A DNA stretch of 64,000 nucleotides from Planococcus citri (lineage: Eukaryota > Arthropoda > Insecta > Hemiptera > Pseudococcidae), in contig NC_088678.1 of the NCBI RefSeq assembly GCF_950023065.1, positions 13,382,580-13,446,579 on the forward strand, written 5' to 3'. The position numbers and the translations under genes were made by a program. Under the pieces are notes generated by a model. That model searched no databases, was not told where the DNA came from, and saw nothing but the letters and a program-made list of their open reading frames with translations. This document shows, in pieces, positions 28,001 through 37,160 of the stretch (the first letter of the stretch is position 1; every line of letters begins with the position of its first letter).

Positions 28001-28204
28001 TTTACTAAATACTTACTGCTGGTTAAAAAAAATATATATATATTAATCACCAAAAATGATTAATTTTTGATTAACAAAAATTCTCCAAAAATCGAAAAAT
28101 ACTTTTACGTACCCGAAATTTTGGTAGTAGGAGTTTTAGATCATTTTCTTCCTTAAATCACGATCCCGTTTAAATCGTAGCCTGATATCTCGAGAGATTC
28201 CCAT
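25098..28204. mobile_element. Foldback element, family A (outer copy)
   Basis: The tips are inverted: ATGAAACTCTCGAGATGTCC at about 25098 and its diverged reverse complement ending GAGAGATTCCCAT at about 28204. Just inside each tip is the shared block containing TTTGAACGGGA and AAAGAGCATG. The interior holds a second, better preserved palindrome (25874-27845), so this is either a nested insertion or a foldback whose arms re-duplicated. No transposase ORF is present. Confidence 0.6.
25874..27845. mobile_element. Foldback element, family A (inner copy) with tandem ~310-bp units
   Basis: The left tip ACAAGGGAACCTCTTGAGGT at 25874 is matched by its reverse complement ending CCTCAAGAGGTTCCCTTGT at 27845. 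Between them, units of about 310 bp carry CACCTCAAGAGTGGTTTTTT, ACGAGTTTATC and GGAGCCTCCAGCGCG. At least four units lie on the left in one orientation, with tandem starts near 26290, 26610, 26915 and 27230. Orientation flips near 27240, after which units run reversed. The centre is thus far off the geometric middle, meaning the arms have unequal unit numbers. Confidence 0.75.
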
Positions 28205-28229
28205 GCGAGATCAAGATACCTTGACAACC

Positions 28230-28871
28230 ATGAAATTCAATTCTTTACAGGTATACTTCTTCATAACGTGGGCCTGCTGCGTGAATTCCAACACCACCAC
28301 CACCACCACCATCGTAGATGAAAATCAACAGAATAATTTAACCACATACACCAAAAACAACCCAGAATTGTATCACCAACTCGAACATTCCATTAATGTT
28401 CCGCCTTATAATCTTGACGAAGCAAAAATCAACAATAATTTGCAGTACATCTCTGCTCTCTGCAAACAGGGGGACGAATTGGAAACACCAACGACAACAA
28501 AGAAAAAACGCAGCAGGAGTATCTCTTCTACTTCTGTATCCATGACAAACGTTTCGCGAGCTTCCAGACGTCGAAAAAGGAATGGTATTCAGGCATTTTT
28601 CCCCGATATGCCGGAAATGCCACCTATCTTCAAGAAGAAAATGAAACGATATATGAAAGAATTCCTTAGACGAATTTACATCAAGTTAAAAGCTGGAGAA
28701 ATCACACTGCCAACTTTACCTATTCCTGATTTAGAGGATATACAATCGTATTTTAGAAAAAGACGTACAAGTAGTCGACGAATTAGTACTAGTCGTACTT
28801 TTCCTGAACCTTATGATCATGCTGGATTAAGCACCGAACCCAGATGGAAATTTATTCGGGGAATATTCTAA
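28230..28871 (+). CDS. Short basic secreted protein of the same cluster
   Basis: The exon most likely starts at 28251, after acceptor TCTTTACAG|GT, in phase 0 with VYFFITWACCVNS, a signal-peptide core as in the sister genes. An in-frame ATG at 28230 (MKFNSLQ) would let it also be read without splicing and gives a workable signal peptide, so the start is unresolved. From 28251 the product is 206 residues. It is Thr/Asn-rich, then very basic (KKKRSRS, RRRKRN, RKRRTSSRR). It lacks a full module, but the stretch from about 28590 (FFPDMPEMPPIF) to LPTLPIPDLED has the order of a degenerate one. It may be a truncated member or a separate processed peptide; function is unknown. It starts within 50 bases of the end of a foldback element. 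Confidence 0.55.
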   Translation: MKFNSLQVYFFITWACCVNSNTTTTTTIVDENQQNNLTTYTKNNPELYHQLEHSINVPPYNLDEAKINNNLQYISALCKQGDELETPTTTKKKRSRSISSTSVSMTNVSRASRRRKRNGIQAFFPDMPEMPPIFKKKMKRYMKEFLRRIYIKLKAGEITLPTLPIPDLEDIQSYFRKRRTSSRRISTSRTFPEPYDHAGLSTEPRWKFIRGIF

Positions 28872-29148
28872 TCTGGTGTACAGTTTCTTATCTCTCTCAA
28901 CTGTTTTCATTCTTAATATTTATGACGATTTAATTAGAAGATAAATACGAATATTAATTTTATATCTACCCATTTACTTATCAAGTTCCTATATTATTGC
29001 TTCACTCTCTGACATAAAACAACAAAGACCAAATCAAAAACGATCAGGAGAAATGAGAATCAAAATCTTTAATTATCCATTCCTCGGATATACATATGTC
29101 CCTTATCACGAATTCCCACCTAATTTCGATAATTTTATACTTCGATAT
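28872..29148. other. AT-rich spacer
   Basis: This is the 3' flank of the short basic gene. I see no further gene or repeat. The nearest polyadenylation-like sequence is the variant GATAAA near 28940. Confidence 0.3.
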
Positions 29149-32100
29149 TAGTACAGTCATTTTAGCAAAATTTTTAGTCGAACCTCGGAAAAATTGGGAG
29201 GAAAGCTGATTTTCACATTATTTGTTCAGATTGGTCTCTAAAACAACCCATCAAAAGTTGCACCCCGCAACTTTACTGCTACCCCCGTGAGAGGTCATTA
29301 ACCTTTGCCGATACAGATTTTTCGGTTGTATCGCCAAAATGAAGGGCCCGAGAGGAAAAATGTTCGAACAAAAATTGTTCTACGCAAAATTTCCTACCAG
29401 CGTGACCAGTTCAGCTTTTCTCAAAATGGTGATTTCACAATTACTAAGGAGGGGGTAAAGTTGTCAATTTTATGAAAATTGTTTTAAAAATGAAAATCGA
29501 CAATCTAAAACGTGAATTCCATTCACAGTAGACTCGAAAATATTTTGACCAAAGTTGCACACCGCAACTTGTCCGCAACCCCCGCAAGAGGTCATTAACC
29601 TTTGTCAATCTACGTTAATTTCAAGTGCAAAAGTGTTTTCTATTTTTGGTAAATTTTTGAAAATCAAATTTAGGCCAAACATGAGAGAAAAATCAAAATT
29701 TTACCAAATTGATTTAGAAGGATGAAATTTGGAATATATCCTACTTTCGACCTGCCCAATCGATTAGAAACTGTTTCAAACCATTTTAAGCAGTTTTGGA
29801 GCCTCCAGCAGATTTTTGAAACTTGAAATTCCCACAAAATTCTATCAAAAGCATTTGGAAAGCTAACATTCATTCTGTAAACTAATTTCAATAGGCTAGG
29901 GGGTCGACTGCTAGTAGCTTTCAAGTCGTTTCGGAGCCTCCAGAGACTTTTTGGAAATTACTGGAGCCTCCAGTAGATATTTCAATGCTCGAAATTTCCA
30001 TAAAAATTTACCAAACAGAGTTGGAAACCCAAAATTCACCCTGTACTTCAATTTCAATGCGCTATCGAGTCGACTGCAGGTTGGTTCAAGTCAGTTTGGA
30101 GCCTCCAGCGACTTTTTGAAAATTCCTGGAGCTTCCAACAGATTTTAGAATTTTAAAATTTCATAAAAAACAGTTGCAAAGCTGAAGTTTACTCTGTAAT
30201 CTGATTTCAATATGCTATGAAGTCGACTATTCGTAGATTTCAAGTCGTTTTGGAGCCTCCGGCGATTTTTTGGGAATTACCGGAGCCTCCAGCAGATTTT
30301 TCAATGCTAAAAACTTCCATAAAATTTTGCCAAATAGAGACACCCCATTTTAGACATTACTCTGAGGTGGATCGCAGGCAGTTTCAATCCGTTTTGGAGC
30401 CTCCAGCGAATTTTTAGAAACTTCTGTTTTTCAAAAAATGCCACAAAATCTATCAGAATCAACTTTTGGCTTCACAACTCCATTTGATGAAATTTTGTAG
30501 AAATTGCAAGTTTCAAAAAGTCGACTTATTAGCGTATTAAAATTATTTACAGAATGAATATTTTCCGCTTTCCAAGTTCCAACTTCATTTGATAAAATTT
30601 GGCGAGAATTGCAAGTTTCAAAAATGTGCTGGTAGAACTGCTCAAAATGGGTTGAAATCGTTTCCAATCGATTTGGCATGTCGAAAATAGAGTATATCAT
30701 AGTTTCAGCTTGATAGCTAAATTTGGTAAAATTTTGATTTTTTCCCCTTATTTTTGGCCTAAATTTGATTTTCAAAAATTTACCAAAACTTGAGAAATAT
30801 ATTTTAACTGAATTGGTCATACTTGTAGAAAATTTGGCATCATCATCATCATTGAATTTTGACCTGGTGAGCTGTTAAGCCTGTCTCATTTCCGTTGAGG
30901 TTACTCTGCTTTTTATATCCTTTCTCATTGTCCATGTTTCACTTCCATACAGCAGCATTGGTCTTGCCAGCGTATTGTAGATTCTTATTTGAATTTTGGC
31001 TCTGACTTTTCTTGGAAGTATGGCTTGGTTTATAGCTCTGCTTACTCTCAGGAATTTACTGATCTTAAGTTGTGCGTCAACTTCTCCTTCATATGACAGC
31101 TCGCATCCGAGATATTTAAAGTTTTTAACTTGTTCCACTGCCAGTCCATTTGCAATGATTTTACTGCGTATTGGCCCTTTCGCCTCGAAGGCCATCACTT
31201 TTGTTTTTGACGACGATATTCTCATTCTGTACATATCAGCTACTTTCTGAAGGTTGTACATTGCTCTCTGCAAGTTATCTTTGTTGTCAGCAAACACCAC
31301 CTGATCATCAGCAAACAGCAGGGTATTGACATGGTCTTGTTGATGTCTAGCCCTTTTGGCTATGGTTTTCAGCCATTTCTCTAATCATGTCATCAAAGTA
31401 GATGTTGAACATACTATGTACATGACATTGGGCATCCCAGTCTTACTGCTCTTCCTATCTTCTTTGCTTCTGACATGTTTCCAGATCTTACTCTTATTGC
31501 ATTATCCGTGTATATTTCTTCAATTAGGCGTACTATTTGTTCATTCACTTCAATTTTCCTCAAGATTTCAAACAACTTCTTCCTTCATACTCGATCGCAC
31601 GCCTTCTCCAGATCAACGAAGCACATGTGGGTCTCTAGGTTATATTCTCATCTCTTCTCCATCAGCAGCTTTGTAGCATATACTCCATCTATGCATGATC
31701 TTCCCTTTCAAAATCCATTTTGGCATGCCAATATTATTGGTTCCGCATTGCTCTTGATTTTTCTCGCTAGCATATTTGCAAGTATTTTGTAAGCAGCATT
31801 TAGTAGGCTAATTCCACGGTAGTTTCCTGGGTCATTTTGGTCTCCTTTTTTGAAGATGGGTATTACAATTGCAGTGTGGAAGTCTTCTGGTATGGTCACA
31901 CCTGATAGTATTTTATTGTAGAAAGCTAGTAGTCTCTTCTTAACGGTTATTGTGGCATTCTTGAATAAGTCTGTTGGTAATTTATCACTGCCTGGGGCTT
32001 TTCCATTTCTGGAGCTTTTCAAGGCTCCATCTAGCTCTTCCCAAGAGAATGGCTCATACTTGTTCTCCTCACAGTTTGCCACTTCAATTTCATTGTCGTG

Positions 32101-32941
32101 GATCACTCCATAGGTTCACATAGTATTCAACCATTTTTTCATAGTCTGGTGGGGCAATGTTGGCTCTGTGTACCACATCTTCGGTCTTCCGATATTCTTT
32201 TTATTATTTTGTACACTTTTGGTTTCAGTTTGTATGTACCCCTCTCCATGTTTGCCACAAACCTTTCGTATTGTTCCTGTTGTGTTTCTCTTATCATCGT
32301 TTTTGTCTTTCGGCACTGTTCTTTGTATGTAGCTTCTTTTGTCTTGTTCATTCTTTAACTCATCCACTTCCGGAAAAGGTCTTGGTTTCTTTTTCACTGG
32401 CTTAGGATGATTTTAGTTCACTCACTTTTTTCCCTCCGACCCTTCATTCCGGCGATATAGCAGAATAATGTAAATTGACAAAGGTTAATGACCTCTTGCG
32501 GGGGTTGCAGACATGTTGCGGTGTGCAACTTTGGTAAAAATATTTTCAAGTCTACTGTGAATGGAATTCACGTTTTAAATCGTCGATTTTCATTTTTTAA
32601 AACAATTTTCATAAAATTGACAACTTTCCCTCCTCCTTTGTAAGGGTGAAATCGCCATTTTGAGAAAAGCTGAACTGGTCACGCTGATAGTAAATTTTGC
32701 GTGAAACAATTTTTGTTCGAACATTTTTCCTCTCGGACCCTTCATTTCGGCAATACAGCGAAAAACCTGTGTCGGCAAAGGTTAAGGACCTCTTGCGAGG
32801 GGGGGGGGGTAGCGGTCAAGTTACGGGGTTCAACTTTTGATGGGTTGTTTTAGAGACCAATCTGAACAAATAATGCGAAATTCAGCTTCCCTCCCATTTT
32901 TCCGAGGTTTGACTAAAAATGTTGCTAAAATGACTGGACTA
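29149..32941. mobile_element. Foldback element, family C, with ~460-bp inverted arms
   Basis: The left tip TAGTACAGTCATTTTAGCAA (29149) is matched by TTGCTAAAATGACTGGACTA (ending 32941). The arms continue as inverted repeats for about 460 bp (left 29149-29610, right 32475-32941). Each arm includes a direct duplication of the block GCAACCCCCGCAAGAGGTCATTAACC-like. TA sits at both outer edges, compatible with a TA target site. The middle holds family-B-like GCCTCCAG palindrome sequence (29620-30830) and an antisense LINE fragment (30838-32405). The right tip ends only 41 bases before the acceptor of the next gene. Confidence 0.75.
30838..32405 (-). mobile_element. 5'-truncated non-LTR (LINE) reverse-transcriptase fragment
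   Basis: On the minus strand the pieces fall in order. A linker region (about 32397-32116) is followed by reverse-transcriptase fingers/palm at 32106-31708, containing LKSSRNGKAPGSDKLPTDLF and PIFKKGDQNDPGNYRGISLL. An intact LLFADDQ active-site box follows near 31310, then thumb sequence at 31300-30875 ending with LLYGSETWTMR. Frames are broken at least between 31700 and 31310. The 3' end carries a CAT/ATG microsatellite tail (30838-30852), as many LINEs do. It sits inside foldback element C. It is inactive as it stands. Confidence 0.8.
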
Positions 32942-32982
32942 TATGCCACCAGCACCACCTTAATTGAATACGTTGATTTCAG

Positions 32983-34779
32983 GTGTTGCTATGCGCATAT
33001 CAAATTCTAATTCATGGAACACCTTATGAAAATCAACTGGCAGAAGATATAAAATTATCGAGATTAGCAGACCACACGTTACTCCAAATTGACGAATCCG
33101 CCATCCACCTTCAAGGCATAAAATCACATACTAAAACTGAAAATTGCAATCAGACTTTCTACTCGACGATACAATACAAACAAAACAACGAATACAAATT
33201 CAATCAGATAAGTAGTGTGAAAGACACAATTAGTCAACCCAAAATCCACAAAATTCAAGAATCTACGCCCACGACTAGACTCGATAGCAAGCTCAAGTCA
33301 ACTTTAGAGAATCACTTCACCGAAACCATTGATCCGGATCACGAATGCTTTTATAAATGGTTATATCACGCGTTGGATAATGGCACGGAAAATCTATGGC
33401 TTAAAAACGAAGAATGGAGAAAAGATTTTCATTTTTATCCATCCAACGACCTAACCAGTACACCATTCCCAATCCCTAGCAGACACCAAGCCTTATACGA
33501 GTGGATCTCCTATCAGATTGCAAATGTCACCGAGACGACTCATGGAAAACGAGTAAAAAGAGTTAAACGCAATATACACGCGACTCTGGACATCGCCTTC
33601 AAGTCCATTTTAGAAAAACACTTCACCGAAACCATTCAGCAACAATTCGAGCCGTTCTACAAATGGTTATACCATAATCTGGATGATGGTAAAGTGGATA
33701 TCCATAAGAAAAACGCAGATTGGATCATCGACCCTAATTTTACACCTTGCGAACAAGATTTTCTACCCAATACTCCATTCCCAGTTCCTCTCAGACATCA
33801 AGCTCTGTACGAATATATTTCTCAGCAAGCAGCTAACACAAAGGCGACTCCGGAAGTCTCGAGGAAAAGGATGAAGAGAGATTTAGGCACGACTCCAATG
33901 ACTGGAGACAATCAAGACGCTTTGAAACAGAAACTCGAACAACACTTCACCGAAGCCATCGAACCACAACATCTGGAATTCTATCATTGGCTGTATAAAA
34001 AATTAGACAATGGCAAAGTAAACATATACCAAAAAATCAAAGAATACATGTACGATTACTTCTACACAGTAGCACCTGTCCTTACCAACACACCATTCCC
34101 AATACCTTTCAAATACTGGGCCCTATACGACTGGATTGTCCAACCCAAGGTAACTAATATACCAAGATCGTCACCGAAACTCACGACACCGACACCAACC
34201 ACCGATTTGTGGAAAGAATTCCGATCATATTTCACCAACGATGCGGATTACAAGGACAAATACAATAAATTCTCCAACTGGTATCAGGAAGCTGTAAAAA
34301 ATACACCTGCCAGCGAAGACAAGGATTTATTGAAAGCGAACGTTATTGATCAAGCTTTCCTCAACAGTGACTCTCACGAACATACCCTTTTCCCCATCCC
34401 GAGCGCTTATCATTCTTGGTACCATTGGCTTCGGTCGTTTAAAAGTTCAACAGCACCGAAGGCCACCTATGATCCACTAGATGAAAAATCCAAACATCAA
34501 CTCGAAAATTATTTCAACGAAACAATCGCACCTCATTACGCGCCGTTTTATAAATGGTTATACAAAGAGTTAGACAATGGTCAGGCACATATGTATAGGA
34601 AAGTAGGCGAATGGATTGCTGATCCGGATTTCTATCCTTCGGATCCTTTGACTAATAAACCGTTCCCGATACCTTACAAACACCAACCTCTTTACGAATA
34701 CATCATGTACAAGAAAGCCAATTACACCAAAGGTCCCAGACCTACGATTGACAGTAAATTTTTGTATGATTTCATTTAA
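32983..34779 (+). CDS. Five-module secreted repeat protein (598 aa plus leader)
   Basis: The exon opens after GATTTCAG|GTG at 32983 in phase 0 with VLLCAYQILIHG, a signal-peptide core, and runs to TAA at 34777. No upstream Met is in frame, so a short leader exon is missing or distant. Modules start near 33280, 33590, 33910, 34200 and 34480. Four of them read H-F-T-E-[TA]-I or F-N-E-T-I, F-Y-[KH]-W-L-Y, L-D-[ND]-G, TPFPIP or TPFPVP, and H-Q-x-L-Y-E. Basic sites lie between modules 1 and 2 (RVKRVKRN) and between 2 and 3 (RKRMKRD), exactly at module borders, which suggests processing into single-module units. Module 4 is shorter and diverged (FPIPSAYHSWYHW). The His-His tail of the giant protein is absent. 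Function is unknown. Confidence 0.8.
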   Translation: MLLCAYQILIHGTPYENQLAEDIKLSRLADHTLLQIDESAIHLQGIKSHTKTENCNQTFYSTIQYKQNNEYKFNQISSVKDTISQPKIHKIQESTPTTRLDSKLKSTLENHFTETIDPDHECFYKWLYHALDNGTENLWLKNEEWRKDFHFYPSNDLTSTPFPIPSRHQALYEWISYQIANVTETTHGKRVKRVKRNIHATLDIAFKSILEKHFTETIQQQFEPFYKWLYHNLDDGKVDIHKKNADWIIDPNFTPCEQDFLPNTPFPVPLRHQALYEYISQQAANTKATPEVSRKRMKRDLGTTPMTGDNQDALKQKLEQHFTEAIEPQHLEFYHWLYKKLDNGKVNIYQKIKEYMYDYFYTVAPVLTNTPFPIPFKYWALYDWIVQPKVTNIPRSSPKLTTPTPTTDLWKEFRSYFTNDADYKDKYNKFSNWYQEAVKNTPASEDKDLLKANVIDQAFLNSDSHEHTLFPIPSAYHSWYHWLRSFKSSTAPKATYDPLDEKSKHQLENYFNETIAPHYAPFYKWLYKELDNGQAHMYRKVGEWIADPDFYPSDPLTNKPFPIPYKHQPLYEYIMYKKANYTKGPRPTIDSKFLYDFI

Positions 34780-35431
34780 AGTAGGAGGGAAACCATTTCA
34801 TACACTTTTTTTATAAAATGATTCGAGGCCACATTTTTCAACTTCTTCAACAGCTCCTCATTCCAATCACTTCATTTCCAATATTTTGAGCCCACAAACT
34901 GTAAATATCAATGGGTCATCTCACTAAAGGATAATTCCAGGCAGATCCACGATCAAATTCAACTGGAAGACAGAATTCGTAGTTTTTTCATCAATGGATA
35001 CTCAATGAAAACTAAACAAAATTCACATTTTTTTGATAGCCAACAAAATAAAAGATGAAATTCATAAAAATTCCGAAAATAAAACAATCAATTGACGAAA
35101 CGAAATTTTTTTACAAATTGTACCTAAGAGAAATACTTTTCTAATGCAGTAAATTTTTTCAACCAAGAGTTAAAATCAACTGATCATATTATTTTTTTAC
35201 TCAAATCAAACCTTCTAGACAATAACTACTATTTTCTTATTCAAAATAATAACATTAATTAGGCATATAATTAATCATTATTTTGTTAAATGACAATCGT
35301 GTACCTACCTAGTTTACGAATTAAAATATTTTCTACTTATTTAAACCCCTGCATCATTCTTTTCAAAAAAACACAACACTCCCAAAAAATTTCTTTCAAA
35401 AATCCAATGAGAGAATTAAAACTGTTCGCAG
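34780..35431. other. Intergenic spacer with polyadenylation signals
   Basis: AT-rich sequence follows the stop at 34777. AATAAA occurs near 35046 and near 35078, suitable for ending the upstream transcript. No leader exon with a convincing donor was found for the next gene. The small ORF at 35290-35544 overlaps the next gene's acceptor in another frame and is not considered real. Confidence 0.4.
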
Positions 35432-36073
35432 GTTTTTTCATACACATTTCTCATCAGCAGCGTAATACTGGTCCGGGGAAACTTTATAAACGTCTACGGA
35501 GGCTATCACACATTCGCCCCCACCGATTCGTTAGAAGCAGTTAAACAAATATTTACCACAATACCTCCCCAATACGAGCAATACTACAGATGGTTGTACC
35601 GAAAAGTAAAACACGGCCACATGTTAGTTCGTCAATTTCTCAGCAAATTACACCCAAAAAACGCTCCCAATGAAATTCAAAATCTCACCAATACTCCATT
35701 TCCCATACCTCCTGAGCACTGCCACGTATACGAGCAATTACGAGACACTACTACCACGACAGAAGACCCAATCGAGTTTCAAAAAAAAGTCGATGCTCAT
35801 TTTAGTGCAGGATATGATCCGGAATATGCCGAATTTTTCAGATGGTTGTATAGAGTGCGTCACGACGACGAAGGATTAGAGAGAAGGAATATAGTAATGG
35901 AGTATTTGACTCAAATTACTTACGGAGATTTCGTGCGGTATACTCCTTTTCCAGTTCCGGAAAGATTTGTCAATTATTTCGCCTACGTGAATGCGATTGA
36001 CAGGACCATTGGTTCTACTGATCATCATTATTGGTATTGGAGAACACCGTCGACAAGGAGCATCGGAATGTAA
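35432..36073 (+). CDS. Two-module secreted repeat protein (213 aa plus leader)
   Basis: The true exon start is 35432, after CTGTTCGCAG|GTT. From there the frame reads VFSYTFLISSVILVRG, a strong signal-peptide core, and continues openly to TAA at 36071. That adds 54 codons to the ORF that begins at an internal TTG at 35594. Module 1 (about 35545-35740) has IPPQYEQYYRWLYRKV and TPFPIPPEH. Module 2 (about 35785-36040) has YDPEYAEFFRWLYRV, DDEGLERR, TPFPVPERFVNYFAYV and ends STDHHYWYW. Module 2 is the closest in this part of the cluster to the giant protein's block-2 modules, so this gene may be a near relative of an ancestral unit. No internal basic cleavage site is present. Function is unknown. 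Confidence 0.8.
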   Translation, partial: VFSYTFLISSVILVRGNFINVYGGYHTFAPTDSLEAVKQIFTTIPPQYEQYYRWLYRKVKHGHMLVRQFLSKLHPKNAPNEIQNLTNTPFPIPPEHCHVYEQLRDTTTTTEDPIEFQKKVDAHFSAGYDPEYAEFFRWLYRVRHDDEGLERRNIVMEYLTQITYGDFVRYTPFPVPERFVNYFAYVNAIDRTIGSTDHHYWYWRTPSTRSIGM

Positions 36074-36269
36074 TACTGGTGTTTTTCTGACCTGGAACAA
36101 AAAAAAACGCCTGTTAATTAAACTAATATAAAATACATTATTCTTACATGGTAATGATATCAATTGTTGACGGTGCAAATAATCGAGCAAGTTTCCAATC
36201 GATATGCTAGGTTTCATGTCTTTGAAAATAGAGGCATTCCACGTCAATTCAATCAAGAAGTGGTAAACG

Positions 36270-37125
36270 GGAGGGGGGAGTCAGAGATTTTTTGGAAATT
36301 TTTCCTGTGGAAATACCTTTGGAAGGAATGACCGATGGCGCAAATCGCAGCCCTGTACCCCCTTTTTAAAGGCTGCTAGGGGGTAACATAGCAAAAAATG
36401 AACGAATTTTCATTTTTTTGCTATGAGTGTAATTTTTATAAATTTTTTCAATGAAATGCGCCAGAAAGAGGTCAAAATAAGACAACTGAATAAATTTGAA
36501 CTTTTTTTAATGTTTGGAGTTGAAAATTGAATTTTTTCGAATTTTGATTTTTTGTGATGAGCTTATTTCATTGAGTGAAATAAGTTTTTCAAATTTTCCA
36601 ACGGATACGTAAATATGGTGGTCAAATGGTTTAACTTCACCAATCAAAACTTTTTTTCATGTTTTAAATCAAAAAATTACATTTTTTCGAAAATTTTCAA
36701 TTTTTTGAAATCGACTTTAAGAAATAACGCCATCCCAATTTTTTAATATGTTGTTCAGCATGAAAAGTTGCCCATAATTAATTTTTTTCAGAATTTTTGA
36801 GAGTCGGAACGATTATGAAAACTACGTTTTGAAACTTTTCGAGCTAATTTTTTGTACGAAAAAAAGTGGTCACACTGATTTTTATTAAATGATCAAAAAG
36901 CCTTACAAAACCCCTAACTATTGAAAAAAGTTCCATTTTGGTAGGTATCGCGGTTATCGAGTTATCCACTGCTGAAATGGATGATATTTCAAGTTCACTG
37001 AAAAACTTTGACACCCCCTAGCAGCCTTTAAAAAACTGCTAGAGGGCTGCGATTTGCGCCATGCGTCATCCCTTCAGAAGATCTTTCCACAGGAAAAATG
37101 TCAAATAAATCACGAGTCCCCCCTC
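36270..37125. mobile_element. Foldback/TIR element, family D (about 860 bp)
   Basis: The ends are inverted repeats: GAGGGGGGAGTC...TTTTTCCTGTGGAAA and GCGCAAATCGCAGCCCT on the left (36271-36400), with the reversed forms on the right (about 37000-37125). CCCCTTTTTAAAGGCTGCTAGGGG on the left pairs with CCCCCTAGCAGCCTTTAAAA on the right. The interior is AT-rich with no ORF. I could not define a target-site duplication. Confidence 0.65.
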
Positions 37126-37160
37126 GCTCTCCCTCACAACTTCTTCTTACCTACATTCTC

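Noticed and set aside
35290..35544. 84-codon ORF before the two-module gene
   Set aside because: It overlaps the acceptor and signal-peptide coding region in a different frame; the in-frame reading from 35432 fits the family.
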